Shown here piece by piece: positions 8,320-18,142 of a DNA stretch of 64,000 nucleotides; positions within the stretch are counted from its first letter, which is position 1, and each line of letters starts with the position of its first letter. The position numbers and the translations under genes are program-made. Location: the NCBI RefSeq assembly GCF_026651875.1, contig NZ_CP104067.1, forward strand, positions 4,578,501 through 4,642,500, written 5' to 3'. The stretch comes from Alicyclobacillus fastidiosus. GTDB lineage: Bacteria; Bacillota; Bacilli; Alicyclobacillales; Alicyclobacillaceae. The notes beneath the pieces are model-generated. The model searched no databases, was not told the DNA's origin, and worked only from the letters and a program-made list of their open reading frames with translations.

Positions 8320-9957
8320 CTAAATTCCTTCCATCTCGTGTTTGTTTCGCTGCAGCGAAAATCCGTTCAGAAACGTGCGCATATCATATACTGTATTGGC
8401 CGCGGTACAAGCAACCACGTGTCGACTTGATTGCAACGGATCGCTCAATTTTTTACGTCCCAAACCGCTTTGAAGCTTTTCAACCGTATAACCTTTTCTT
8501 GTAATAGCTTCGTCAAACTCCTTCTGTGCACCCTGTTTTGCCTTAAACAACATCATCTGAATACGACTGTACACGTTGATAGCACCATCTCCGGTCGTTT
8601 CAATTGGGAGAAAGATGGCTTCGGGATATTTCTCGGTGATCAGTGATTGAACCCCATCCGACACACCCGAAGATGGCATGCAGCCAAACGGTTTTACAGA
8701 AATCGTCATGTTGGCCTTGTGCTTGACCATATTCAGAATCAATTTACCGACTTCCATATGACCTTCTCCACCACGCAGTTGGTTATTGTAGTGTTGGTGG
8801 GCAACCTCTGCGATCTCATCCATGTTGGGTAAATGATAACCCCGTAGTCCAATGGTCCGAGCATAGGTTTGAAACATCCCACGCAGGACGCCGTCAGCTA
8901 GAGCGAGCCCACGCATACGCAAGAAGGGACTTACTCCTTTTAACCCTTTACGACCGGAATCCGCCGTGCGCAAGTTCATTCGTTCTTTTGTGTCGTAGCG
9001 CCCAGCCCAGATCAGATAGAGAATCCAAGCCGTAACCGATTGTACTTCGACCTCAGCTCCTTCGCTCTCTAAGAACCGTTGTAATTGGTAATTACCGTCG
9101 CCTTCCGTTGTCATCGCCCAAAACTCACCAAGAATGCTTACTTTAGGTTTTACCTGAGTCCTATCCACCTGGATGGTACGCAATTCCTTGCGACATTGTA
9201 ACAGCGCTGGGAACAGCCACTTTTGCCCAGTTAAAGCGTCGTATAAATGCTTTTTACAACGAACCAGAGCCGCATCTGTGGAACCCGCCTGGATTTCGTA
9301 AGGACGGATACGATAGCCCACTGCATTCAAAATATCTCCCAACAAAACCGCTTTCAAAAAGCCCAAGAAAAAAGACATATCGAGCTTTAGGGCAGACTCT
9401 CCACCGGTCGCCTGCTTTAACCCACTTTGCTGTTGGAACAACAGTACTCGAAATCCGTCAAAACCAGCGTCCCGAAGGGCCTTGCGATATTCCGTAACAT
9501 AAGTTCCGAAACGGCAAGGACCACACGATCCGCTGGTTACAAAGAGGTAATTCCTCACGATTTCTTCCTTCGACTTTCCCTCCTCATCCCGAAGCTGAGT
9601 AAGATATTTAATTAAATTCCCAACCGTGAAATACGTTGGGTTACACTGCCCACGGTTCCCAAATTCCTTTCCGTAACGCAACGACTCAGTATCCGGACAG
9701 TCCAAATGTTTGACTTGATATCCCAACCCACTAAGCGCACCTTCTACCAGATAATCGTGAGCCATGGTCAACCCACCAAAGAGAATCGTCGTGCTCGCTT
9801 TATCCTTGTTTAAAAATTGACGAGGAACGGGATCGAACCACTGCTCCCTAGTTAAAGAACTCAAGCCCAACGCTTTTTCCTGTTCCGCTTGAAATCGACG
9901 AAGGAGTTCTTCTTGAGACGGCTTCTTTGTTTGTTCAGTAGTTTTTGTTATCGACAT
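8320..9957 (-). CDS. 2-hydroxyacyl-CoA dehydratase-family subunit paired with the activase
   Basis: A 545-residue protein (from ATG 9957, 10 nt after GAGGAG; the frame itself opens at TTG 9987). It contains SGSCGPCRFGTYVTEYRKAL (Cys ligands for an Fe-S cluster), KPFGCMPSSGVSDGVQSLIT and PIETTGDGAINVYSRIQMML, the pattern of HgdB/HgdA-like subunits that in clostridia form the C-terminal part of very large activase fusion proteins. The family performs ATP-driven one-electron chemistry on 2-hydroxyacyl-CoA or related substrates. It starts 26 nt after the upstream activase gene, so the two are surely co-transcribed. The substrate is unknown, and no CoA-transferase gene accompanies it. Confidence 0.8.
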   Translation of the reverse strand: MSITKTTEQTKKPSQEELLRRFQAEQEKALGLSSLTREQWFDPVPRQFLNKDKASTTILFGGLTMAHDYLVEGALSGLGYQVKHLDCPDTESLRYGKEFGNRGQCNPTYFTVGNLIKYLTQLRDEEGKSKEEIVRNYLFVTSGSCGPCRFGTYVTEYRKALRDAGFDGFRVLLFQQQSGLKQATGGESALKLDMSFFLGFLKAVLLGDILNAVGYRIRPYEIQAGSTDAALVRCKKHLYDALTGQKWLFPALLQCRKELRTIQVDRTQVKPKVSILGEFWAMTTEGDGNYQLQRFLESEGAEVEVQSVTAWILYLIWAGRYDTKERMNLRTADSGRKGLKGVSPFLRMRGLALADGVLRGMFQTYARTIGLRGYHLPNMDEIAEVAHQHYNNQLRGGEGHMEVGKLILNMVKHKANMTISVKPFGCMPSSGVSDGVQSLITEKYPEAIFLPIETTGDGAINVYSRIQMMLFKAKQGAQKEFDEAITRKGYTVEKLQSGLGRKKLSDPLQSSRHVVACTAANTVYDMRTFLNGFSLQRNKHEMEGI

Positions 9958-9983
9958 CTTTGCTTCGCTCCTCGTTTTTAATA

Positions 9984-12900
9984 TCAACCAACGACTTGTC
10001 CATTTTTTTGCTGGCTCAGCAACTCGGCACGTTTTTGCTCCAAGAGTCGCGCTAATTCCGCCTTCTTGTGGGCAAGGTCCTCCAAGCGCTCTTCCTGAAG
10101 ACCAAGACTATGCGCATAGGTTTTCACACGTATTTTGATCGAACCGCTTGGTTTATTTGCATCAATATCGTGTAATGCGGAATAAGGCGTTCCAGCCGTT
10201 GAGATGATGGAGTCAATCAACCCGTAGGTAGGCGCATCATGACCACACTTAAAGCTAGAGAGATCGAGCACCGCGATGTTGGGATGACGTGCCGCAAATT
10301 TTGCTGTCCAAACTTTTTGAACGCTGTTCGAACTGAAATTTTCAGGCCACACATCACTCACTTCCATCGCGTACTCAACACGCCCAGTTTTTAGGTCTTC
10401 ACTGAAAAAGCGCTCTAGCCAAGCCTCATCCTTCGGAATGGAACGCATAGATAAGATGGGATAACCCAGGACTTGAAACTCTTCCAAAACGTTGTGATTC
10501 AAACCCGGGTCAGAGTGGTACGGTCGACCAATCATCAAAATGGCGATACGATTTTCTTGTTCCACCTGCTCGAGAATCTCCCGGCCGCGGTTCTGAATTT
10601 CAGAGTCAAACATTTGCATTGCCTTCCAGCCCTGATCCACTGCAAAGTCACTTTCATCCTCGGTTATCTGCAGGTACTCCCGAAACGCCTCATACAACTG
10701 TTTCTTCATCAAATTGAGTTCCGTAAATGTTACCGCCGGATCTAGATAGGTCACTCCTCTGGTTTCGAAAAAGTTAATCTCCTTTGTGAAGGCAGCCTTT
10801 ATGACGTTTGGTGCGCCAGCCACAATCGGACAACTCGTCGAATCCATCACATTCTGCAGAAAGGTCGGAATGTGGGTAATACATGGGAAGAAAATATAAT
10901 CAAGTTTCTTTTTCTCATGGTGTTTAAACAACAAGTTATGCACATGCGCTTGAGCGACTTTTGAGGGGTAACAAGGATCTATGCTTCCATATTTCCCGCC
11001 TTCCTTCCACATGTCCTCACTCGTATAGTCGCTAAATACAATGTTTCGCTCATTAATGCCAAGAGTCTCAAAATAGGTTCTCCAAAACGGCGCCGTCGAC
11101 CAAATATTGAGTACCCGTGGAATGCCAATGCGAATCCCTTTTCTCCACTCCGCTGCTTCCGTGGACGAACGCTGAAATTGCCGCTGATATAACGTCTTCC
11201 GTATTCCTCTGAGCCCGAACAAACTACGTCCTAACCGAACATCGTCAACTCTAGTGTCTGGTTCCGGCAACGAATCCGGACTGTAGAAGTGTTGGAACAT
11301 GCGACGTGCTTCATATTCCACCAAATTAGGGTAATGTTTTTTGAGTTCCTGTCTATCCTTGGTCAATTTCACAACGGCTTCTTTGTCTTCAACCGTTCCC
11401 TTCTCACAGCTAAAACCGGAGATATAGCGGGCCGTTTGACCGTCCGGGGTCTTTGAGTCGATAAACGTTCTACTGCAATGATTGGGACAAAACGTACAAC
11501 GCGTCGATTCGTCATTCCGGGACACGTACTGTAGATTTATTGCTGTATCCAGTCCTAGAAATGTTGAATACCCACGGCGTTTGACAACCCGTAGAGTTTC
11601 CATAGCCGCTCCAATCGCTCCGGCTTCGCCTGGGTGAGGATGAATGTACACTTCGGCATCAGGAACTCGCTCTTTGATGTAATCGACTTGGGCTTTTACA
11701 GCGGCCAAATTATATTGTGTTCCGCCCTGTAAAACGAATTTGCGGCCAAGTTCAGCCATACGAGGTATCTGAACCACGTACTGCCAAACGTTTTTGGGCA
11801 AGACTAGTGCTAGTCCAGCCAGTAATTCTTCCTTCGAGTATCCCTCCTTTTGAAAATTGACTCTGTCCGCATCTAGAAATACAGCGCAGCCATATGAAAA
11901 CTTGGGTGACAGTCCCGCCCTAAAGGCCGTGTCCGCATATTCCTGAACCGGGATACCAAACTGGTCTGCCATAGCTTGAAGCAACATTCCGTTTCCTGCG
12001 GAACACTGGTTGGATAATCTGAAATTGCGTATATCCCCGTTTTTCATAAACAGTACCTTGATGTCCTGACCACCGATATCACAGATGACATCGACATCAC
12101 CAAACTGGTAAACGGCGCTCATCATATGAGCCACGGTCTCAACAATATTGACATCCGCTCTCAAAGTTTTTTCTAAAACATCCGCCGCATATCCAGTCGC
12201 ACCAAAACCGATAATTTCCAGCTCCGCACCTTGCTGGTTTACCTTACTCTGAATCCGCTTCAACATTTCTTTTGTATCCTCGAGGGGGTTACCTTTGGAA
12301 AGTTGATACTCCTTCAGCAGAATGTCTCCATTTTCATCAACGAGAACGGCTTTAGATGAAGTAGAACCACCGTCAAGCCCAATCGCTGCTCGAACCCTTT
12401 GTCCAGCCGTAAAGGTAGCAGGCGTAAATCGTGGAACCGTGTAATTTAGGCGAAAATCTTGTAGCTCATGTTCGCTGCTTACAAGCGGCGGTCCCGCATT
12501 TTCTCCTAGTTTCGCTTTGCGGCCGTGCGTAATAAATTGTTTGAGTGCTTCCAGCCCCGTATAGTGACCAACACTCAGGGGCTCATGCAGTCCATATAGG
12601 ACTGCACCGTAGGCTGCGTAGTACTGCGAATTTTCAGGAACAAAAATCAATTTATCCAAGGGCATGTCTTGTGGATAATCGTAGCCTCTCCCTTGCCAGG
12701 TTTCGGGGATCCGTTTTCTCCAGCACTCTTGTAGGAACGGTAAGTATGTATTGGGACCACCCAGCAAAAGAACACGGTGGCGTAACGTGTTGCCGCGGGT
12801 CAATACGGAAAGGTTCTGCATTACAATGGCATCAGCCAGAGAGCACATGATTTCAGCGGATGGGATTCCGCTTTTCACCAAATTGACTATATCGGTTTCA

Positions 12901-13454
12901 GCAAAAACACCACACTTGGCAGCCACATGGTGTAATTTCGTATCGTCAAAGCGTAACTTGCCGACTTCCTCCGTGGGCATGCCTACTTTAATCATGCACT
13001 TGTCAATGGTTGCACCTGTGCCAGACGCACACTTGTCGTTCATTGAGGTCAATGCTTGTCTGTCGCCGGTCTCCTCATTTACCTTGAAGATAATGATCTT
13101 GGCATCCTGCCCCCCTAATTCAATGACACTCCCTACATCAGGATGAAGATGTTCCACCGCCATGGTCACGGCATTCACTTCCTGCACGAACTTTGCCCCA
13201 ATGTGCTCGGCAATTGGGCCACTACCAGATCCCGTCGTGAAAACGCGAATGTTTTCTTGTTTAACGTCGGGAAATTCGTTTCCGATCGTAACTAAGAATT
13301 CCAGAACCTTTTCGGCCTGTTTCGTATGGTGTCGTTGATAATCTGACCAAAGAATCTCTTTACTGTCTGGATCTACCACGGTTGCTTTAACGGTTGTTGA
13401 GCCCACGTCAATACCTAAAATTAAGGATTTGCACGATTGACTCTCGTGAACCAT
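9984..13454 (-). CDS. Double-ASKHA acyl-CoA dehydratase activase with DUF2229 region
   Basis: A 1,156-residue protein. Domain 1 (about residues 10-270) is a BadF/BadG/HgdC ATPase: LGIDVGSTTVKATVVD, GGQDAKI, NDKCASGTG and KCGVFAETDIVN, the last two carrying the Cys residues that bridge a [4Fe-4S] cluster in HgdC dimers. Domain 2 (about 350-640) repeats the fold: IGLDGGSTSSKAVLVDE, GGQDIKVL, NQCSAGNGM and GCAVFLDADRVN. Next come a CTFCPNHC cluster (about 665) and a DUF2229-type region (about 760-1080) with further Cys. The two ATPase sites may form an internal pseudo-dimer that injects electrons into the partner encoded at 8320-9957. Homologues in anaerobes are often one longer chain; here it is split in two. 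Confidence 0.85.
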   Translation of the reverse strand: MVHESQSCKSLILGIDVGSTTVKATVVDPDSKEILWSDYQRHHTKQAEKVLEFLVTIGNEFPDVKQENIRVFTTGSGSGPIAEHIGAKFVQEVNAVTMAVEHLHPDVGSVIELGGQDAKIIIFKVNEETGDRQALTSMNDKCASGTGATIDKCMIKVGMPTEEVGKLRFDDTKLHHVAAKCGVFAETDIVNLVKSGIPSAEIMCSLADAIVMQNLSVLTRGNTLRHRVLLLGGPNTYLPFLQECWRKRIPETWQGRGYDYPQDMPLDKLIFVPENSQYYAAYGAVLYGLHEPLSVGHYTGLEALKQFITHGRKAKLGENAGPPLVSSEHELQDFRLNYTVPRFTPATFTAGQRVRAAIGLDGGSTSSKAVLVDENGDILLKEYQLSKGNPLEDTKEMLKRIQSKVNQQGAELEIIGFGATGYAADVLEKTLRADVNIVETVAHMMSAVYQFGDVDVICDIGGQDIKVLFMKNGDIRNFRLSNQCSAGNGMLLQAMADQFGIPVQEYADTAFRAGLSPKFSYGCAVFLDADRVNFQKEGYSKEELLAGLALVLPKNVWQYVVQIPRMAELGRKFVLQGGTQYNLAAVKAQVDYIKERVPDAEVYIHPHPGEAGAIGAAMETLRVVKRRGYSTFLGLDTAINLQYVSRNDESTRCTFCPNHCSRTFIDSKTPDGQTARYISGFSCEKGTVEDKEAVVKLTKDRQELKKHYPNLVEYEARRMFQHFYSPDSLPEPDTRVDDVRLGRSLFGLRGIRKTLYQRQFQRSSTEAAEWRKGIRIGIPRVLNIWSTAPFWRTYFETLGINERNIVFSDYTSEDMWKEGGKYGSIDPCYPSKVAQAHVHNLLFKHHEKKKLDYIFFPCITHIPTFLQNVMDSTSCPIVAGAPNVIKAAFTKEINFFETRGVTYLDPAVTFTELNLMKKQLYEAFREYLQITEDESDFAVDQGWKAMQMFDSEIQNRGREILEQVEQENRIAILMIGRPYHSDPGLNHNVLEEFQVLGYPILSMRSIPKDEAWLERFFSEDLKTGRVEYAMEVSDVWPENFSSNSVQKVWTAKFAARHPNIAVLDLSSFKCGHDAPTYGLIDSIISTAGTPYSALHDIDANKPSGSIKIRVKTYAHSLGLQEERLEDLAHKKAELARLLEQKRAELLSQQKNGQVVG

Positions 13455-13940
13455 ATATGCTCACCATCCACTGAATTGATATTTTATTGTGCCAGTGATT
13501 GAGCATTTTATACGCAACCATAAAGACTGACTTAGAAGCGGCAGATTCATACCTTGAACTTAACATTGTGTGTTACCACTCAGACTCATGTGAACTATTA
13601 ACCGCTAGTTATCATCGGTGTGTGTACTATTACATGTGATTCGTCACTTAATAATGCCGGATCGACCTATCCGCCAATTACGGTGGGTACATGTATACGA
13701 AATAAAGCGTTGTTTCAGGGGTTATGTCATTTTCGATGTCCACCACATACACATTTTGTCATCAGGTACCATATGACGATCCAGCGGCTCGTACAGCGGA
13801 GCCTATGTATCCCAATGATTTCACTGGGCTATATTATCCGGCAGCGGTACAAGTGGCTTTGCGCAATCTCATGAACGAGACTCTGTTCTTTCAATCATGA
13901 AACAGTGTCGCTTACGAACAATCGGGAGGTCAGCTGCAGG
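13455..13940. other. Divergent intergenic region
   Basis: About 490 nt between the activase and the glycosyltransferase start. No convincing gene, RNA or repeat was seen. It must hold both divergent promoters. Confidence 0.4.
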
Positions 13941-15056
13941 ATGAGAATCGCTATATTTTCCGAAACGTTCTTACCCGGAACTGACGGAGTTGTTACCCGT
14001 CTTTGCAACACGCTGAAACATTTGGAAGAGGCTGGGCATGAGGTACTCTTGATTGCTCCGAACGGTGCTCCGCCGAAGTATGCGTCGGCGACAATTGTGG
14101 GTGTACCGTCATTTCGTTTCTTTCTCTATCCGGGGATAAACTTTGCATCCCCGTTGGCAAAAGTCGGAAAACACCTAAAACAGTTTGAGCCTGAACTCAT
14201 TCATTCCGTTAATCCGGGATTTTTAAGTTTCGCAGCCATCTATTATGCGAAAAAGTATCGTTTACCCCTCATCATGTCCTATCACACGCTCATACCAGCA
14301 TATGCGCGCTACTACAACTTAAGTTGGTTGGAACCAGCCTTGTGGCGGTGTTTCCGAACGATACACAATTGTGCAGATATCAATTTGTGCACCTCTCAGG
14401 CCATGCTCAAGGAGCTTGCTGCCCGTGGATTTCGCAACCTGGACCTGTGGGAGCGAGGTGTCGATTTACAGTTGTATTCGCCGATGCGGCGTTCTGATGC
14501 CATGCGCAGCCGCCTCACCAACGGGGATCAAAATGGGAAACTAGTGCTGTATGTTGGGCGGTTGGCCGCAGAAAAAGCCATTGAACGCTTACGGCCCTGT
14601 TTAGACAAAGCACCGGATGTTCATTTGGCGATTATTGGGGACGGTCCACATCGGTCAGAGTTAGAGCGCGTTTTTGCAGACAGCAATACGATTTTCACAG
14701 GTTATCTGTTTGGCGAAGAATTGGCCGAAGCATATGCATCGGCCGACGGCTTCGTCTTTCCTTCGACCACCGAGACACTTGGTCTCGTCTTGTATGAAGC
14801 GATGGCCAGCGGATTACCAATCATGGCCGCAGACAGCCCCGCATCTAGGGAGGTGTTAGATGGCGGCGCCGCTGGTTTCATTTTTCAACCGTTGAACCCT
14901 GATTCGATATATCAAGCTATGCACGACATGTTGTATGACGTTGCGAAACGAAAATTTGTAAAATCCCGGGGGCAAGAGATAGTTCAGGCCCTCAATTGGA
15001 GCGGACCCACAAAGCAACTCGTCAACTATTACAGTAGTCTATTTAAATCGAATTAA
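13941..15056 (+). CDS. GT4-family glycosyltransferase (MgtA/SQD2-like)
   Basis: A 371-residue GT-B glycosyltransferase. The N-terminal acceptor domain starts MRIAIFSETFLPGTDGVVTRL, a signature of the MgtA/PimB/SQD2 group. The donor domain includes VLYVGRLAAEKAIERL, IIGDGPHRSELE and the E-x7-E motif in PSTTETLGLVLYEAMASGLP. Such enzymes transfer a hexose from an NDP-sugar to a lipid acceptor at the inner face of the membrane. The frame opens at GTG 13905, but family alignment and GGGAGG at 13924-13929 favour ATG 13941. A small lipoprotein-like gene follows 16 nt later. Confidence 0.88.
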   Translation: MRIAIFSETFLPGTDGVVTRLCNTLKHLEEAGHEVLLIAPNGAPPKYASATIVGVPSFRFFLYPGINFASPLAKVGKHLKQFEPELIHSVNPGFLSFAAIYYAKKYRLPLIMSYHTLIPAYARYYNLSWLEPALWRCFRTIHNCADINLCTSQAMLKELAARGFRNLDLWERGVDLQLYSPMRRSDAMRSRLTNGDQNGKLVLYVGRLAAEKAIERLRPCLDKAPDVHLAIIGDGPHRSELERVFADSNTIFTGYLFGEELAEAYASADGFVFPSTTETLGLVLYEAMASGLPIMAADSPASREVLDGGAAGFIFQPLNPDSIYQAMHDMLYDVAKRKFVKSRGQEIVQALNWSGPTKQLVNYYSSLFKSN

Positions 15057-15072
15057 GTGGTGTCAGTACACC

Positions 15073-15261
15073 ATGATTTGTAAATGGCTTAAGAATTTGT
15101 TACTCCTAGGATTCCTGTTAACAGCGGGCTGCGACCGTCAAGTCCGCGCAAGCACATCATACGTCGCGACAGAAACAGGCACTGCGTGGATTTGTCTTTT
15201 GTCTCCGAGGAGAGACTCTGGCCAAGGTTATCCACGTCTGATTGTTTGTGAACAGTTTTAA
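15073..15261 (+). CDS. Small putative lipoprotein
   Basis: A 62-residue ORF with a charged start, a hydrophobic stretch and the lipobox LLTAGC at residues 15-20, which predicts lipid attachment at Cys20 after signal peptidase II cleavage. The mature part is about 43 residues with no known domain. The ribosome binding site is weak and the gene follows the glycosyltransferase closely. It may be a truncated remnant. Confidence 0.4.
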   Translation: MICKWLKNLLLLGFLLTAGCDRQVRASTSYVATETGTAWICLLSPRRDSGQGYPRLIVCEQF

Positions 15262-15431
15262 TCGGAGAAACCATGGCATGATCGATTCTTAGGGTTTTTC
15301 CTAGGGTATCGTCTCTACCATTTGAACGGAATACTTAGAATTGATTATCCATAAAAGAATAGAGCTACGTGACTTCAATAAAAGACGAAAGCGGCTCGGT
15401 GCCAACTTCCATCTGGTATGCTGTCCAACGA

Positions 15432-15638
15432 TTAAGATTGTTTGTATTGCGGTTCTTCTTGCTCTAACTGTTGAACACGTTGTTCTAACGTATTAACAAT
15501 GGTGTTTGTTTGATTCTCAGCATCCGTGTACACTTGTTTTGCCTGCTGATTCTGGGTTTACAGAGCAAATTGTTCAAAACTCGCTTGTGCACTTTTTAGC
15601 CCTACTAGCGTCTGTTTTACTTGGCTATAAACCGTCAT
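15432..15638 (-). pseudogene. DUF1657 small protein with in-frame stop
   Basis: ATG 15638 is preceded by AAGGGGA. The 68-codon frame reads MTVYSQVKQTLVGLKSAQAS and continues FEQFAL-stop-TQNQQAKQVYTDAENQ to EPQYKQS, which matches DUF1657, a short protein common near spoVA/YetF genes in spore formers. Codon 27 is TAA where CAA (Gln) is expected, a single transition. Everything after the stop is still conserved, so the mutation is recent, or readthrough or sequencing error is involved. Confidence 0.85.
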
Positions 15639-15788
15639 AATGTTCAATCCCCTTGTAAAGTGGTATAGGCGGTAACGGTAGTTCACTCGCCATACATGAG
15701 ATTCTCCAGTTCGGATGTGAATTATATATCTACATTTCAGTAATACTGACTATTTGTTGGGAATTCTGGAGTCCGAAGGAGATAGAAC

Positions 15789-15839
15789 ATGAAAAACCAG
15801 CATACAAGCAGATCATGTTCTAAATCTGCGGGAGTGAGA
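15789..15839 (+). pseudogene. Start of a tiny ORF interrupted by the IS1634-like element
   Basis: ATG 15789 lies 7 nt after a perfect AAGGAG and reads MKNQHTSRSCSKSAGVR before the IS begins at 15840. Joined across the 5-bp duplication to 19093, the original frame would be only 20 codons (ending RHFY). An inverted repeat TAGAACATGA/TCATGTTCTA (15783-15822) overlaps it. It could be a small peptide gene or a regulatory leader. Confidence 0.3.
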
Positions 15840-16977
15840 CTCGGCTTCGACAGTCGTAGATACACGAAATCCCGAAACCCGTTGGTGCTTCTAGGATTTC
15901 GGGACTGTGGATAACTTCGTGTGGTGCCTACAGCGTATCTGTGGATATGTCCGAGAACAACGGTGGATATTCGTAACCCAGCGCTTTCAGGATTTGTGCC
16001 TGCTCCGGGGTTACTTCTGTTCGCTGCCGGACTCTGCCGCTACCAGCTTTGTAGGTTACAAGGTGCATCTCGTTCATGACAGAACGGATCTCTCGCCATG
16101 TGTGGCTAGTTCGGTTCTCTGCCACCCGAACCAAAAGTAACGAGAGCCAGCACAGTAGTACATGTGCCCGAATCCGCTCATTCTTCCTGTGGTACATCGG
16201 GCGCAATTCCATGGTCTGTTTCAGAGAACGGAATGCCGCCTCAACCTGCCAGAGCTGCTTGTATCCAAGGGCCACATCTTCCGCGGACAGTGTGTCGTCT
16301 GAGGTTCGGATCAGATACTTTCCGTCCAGTCGTTCCATCGCCTTAACCGCCTGGTGGTCAACTGTGAGATTGCCACGCTTGTCCGACTTCAAGTAACGCT
16401 TGAAGGTCGGGTGACTTTGCAATCGACAGTGCGCCTTGGTGTGTGCGTCGTTATCCAACTCCTTGAGTCGTGCGAGCTCTGCTTCCAGGGCCTTGAGGTG
16501 TGCCTCGCGCCGAAACGCATCTCGGCGAGCTTCATCTGGGTTGCGAACGAGCACATATCGGACCCGTGCCTCACCGTCTCCTACGACGATTTCCTTTATC
16601 TCAAGGTTATCCCGTATCGTTTTAAATCGCCCAGGACGAGACATGGCATCTTCGACTGTCTGCTTCCCAGAGGTCATCTTCTCTCCAGCAATGTAATGCC
16701 CTCCGGCTTTCTGGAGTTCACGTAAATTGTCCTCCGAGCTGAACCCACGGTCGACGACCGTAACGACGCGTCCGAGACGCCAGCCAATGAGGTCCTTCTT
16801 TACTTCTGGAATGACGGTCATGTCTGACGTGTTCCTGGCCATACCCAACACCGCACAGGGATGCCGTCTCGGGTCACTGCAAAACCAATTACGACCTGCG
16901 GTAAGTCTGGTGCTAGGTTGTAATAGTGGACACAACGAATCGGGAATGTAAGAATAAGGCGATTCGAGGTGAGCCAC

Positions 16978-17271
16978 ATGACACAGAAGTACGACAAGGA
17001 ATTCAAACTTCATGCAGTGCAATTGGCTTTGGAGAGTGGGAAAACGACGAGCCAAGTAGCTCGGGAGCTAGGCGTATCACAAAAGACGTTGTATGGCTGG
17101 ATGTCGAAATATAAGGAGGATCCGTCCGCCCCGTTTGTTGGGAGTGGGAACCTCAGGTCAGAAGCTCAGACAATTCGTGACTTAGAGCGAGAGCTACGCG
17201 ATCTTCGAGAGGAGAATGCAATCCTAAAAAAGCTATGTGCATCTTCACCAACGACCGGAAGTAAGGTATAA
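16978..17271 (+). CDS. IS3-family transposase OrfA
   Basis: A 97-residue helix-turn-helix protein (KEFKLHAVQLALESGKTTSQ, then VARELGVSQKTLYGWMSKY) with a C-terminal leucine-zipper-like helix (IRDLERELRDLREENAILKK). ATG 16978 is preceded by GAGGTG. The usual family C-terminus (KKAMxIF) appears in the -1 frame after a run of six A at 17226-17231, so the present C-terminus (LCASSPTTGSKV) looks like the product of a one-base deletion. Confidence 0.85.
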   Translation: MTQKYDKEFKLHAVQLALESGKTTSQVARELGVSQKTLYGWMSKYKEDPSAPFVGSGNLRSEAQTIRDLERELRDLREENAILKKLCASSPTTGSKV

Positions 17272-18142
17272 ATTCATCCACAGACACCGCTCCAAATTTT
17301 CGGTTGAGAAGATGTGCAAAGTGTTGGGTGTATCTCGGAGCGGGTATTATGCCTGGCGTGAACGACCTGAGAGTAAGCGAGCCAAACGTCGGAAGCGAAT
17401 AACGAAGCGGATTCATCAGATATTCGTGAAATCCCGTCGTCTTTATGGCAGTCCTAAAATCACGCAGATCCTGCGCCAGGAAGGCGAGCGTGTGGCGCAG
17501 AAGACCGTGGCCAAAATCATGCGAGAGAATCAACTGAGGAGCCGTACCGTTCGCAAGTACAAGGCGACCACGTATTCGAACCACGATTATCCGGTACAGG
17601 AGAATGTACTGAATCAAACGTTTGTAGCAGAGCGACCCAACCAGGTGTACATGGCAGACATCACCTACATCCCAACGGACGAAGGATGGGTCTACCTGGC
17701 TAGCCTAATGGACCTTTATAGCCGTAAGATTGTGGGCTGGCGTGCGGGAGCACGGATGACGAAAGAGCTGTGCATCAGGGCACTGGAGCAGGCATACGAA
17801 CGCCAAGACCCAACAGAAACCGTGCTGCATCATTCGGATCGTGGGAGCCAATATGCCTCTCATGACTATCAGGACAAGCTGCGAGAATACAAGATGGTCG
17901 GTAGCATGAGTCGCAAAGGTAACTGTTTTGATAATGCGTGCATCGAGTCGTTTCACAGCATTATCAAGCGAGAGCTCGTCTATCTGGAAAAGTTCAAAAC
18001 GAGGGAACAGGCAATCCGGCGGATCTTCGAATACATCGAGGTCTGGTATAACCGGGAACGAGTTCACTCATCAATCGGTTTTCTAACACCGGTTGAAATC
18101 GAAAGAAGATATTTCCACGCTATAAGAGCTGCAGCAAGCTGA
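17237..18142 (+). CDS. IS3-family transposase OrfB (integrase catalytic subunit)
   Basis: A 301-residue protein with an HTH_21 region (KMCKVLGVSRSGYYAWRERP) followed by an rve catalytic core. The DDE residues are in MADITYIPTDEGW, LHHSDRGSQYAS and NACIESFHSIIKREL. It overlaps OrfA. The family makes OrfAB by -1 frameshifting, but here OrfB is in the +1 phase relative to OrfA, so a normal fusion cannot form in this copy. Confidence 0.9.
   Translation: MHLHQRPEVRYKFIHRHRSKFSVEKMCKVLGVSRSGYYAWRERPESKRAKRRKRITKRIHQIFVKSRRLYGSPKITQILRQEGERVAQKTVAKIMRENQLRSRTVRKYKATTYSNHDYPVQENVLNQTFVAERPNQVYMADITYIPTDEGWVYLASLMDLYSRKIVGWRAGARMTKELCIRALEQAYERQDPTETVLHHSDRGSQYASHDYQDKLREYKMVGSMSRKGNCFDNACIESFHSIIKRELVYLEKFKTREQAIRRIFEYIEVWYNRERVHSSIGFLTPVEIERRYFHAIRAAAS

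Noticed and set aside
17226..17232. A-AAA-AAG as a functional -1 frameshift site in the IS3 element
   Set aside because: The -1 frame runs into a stop after 12 codons and does not enter orfB.
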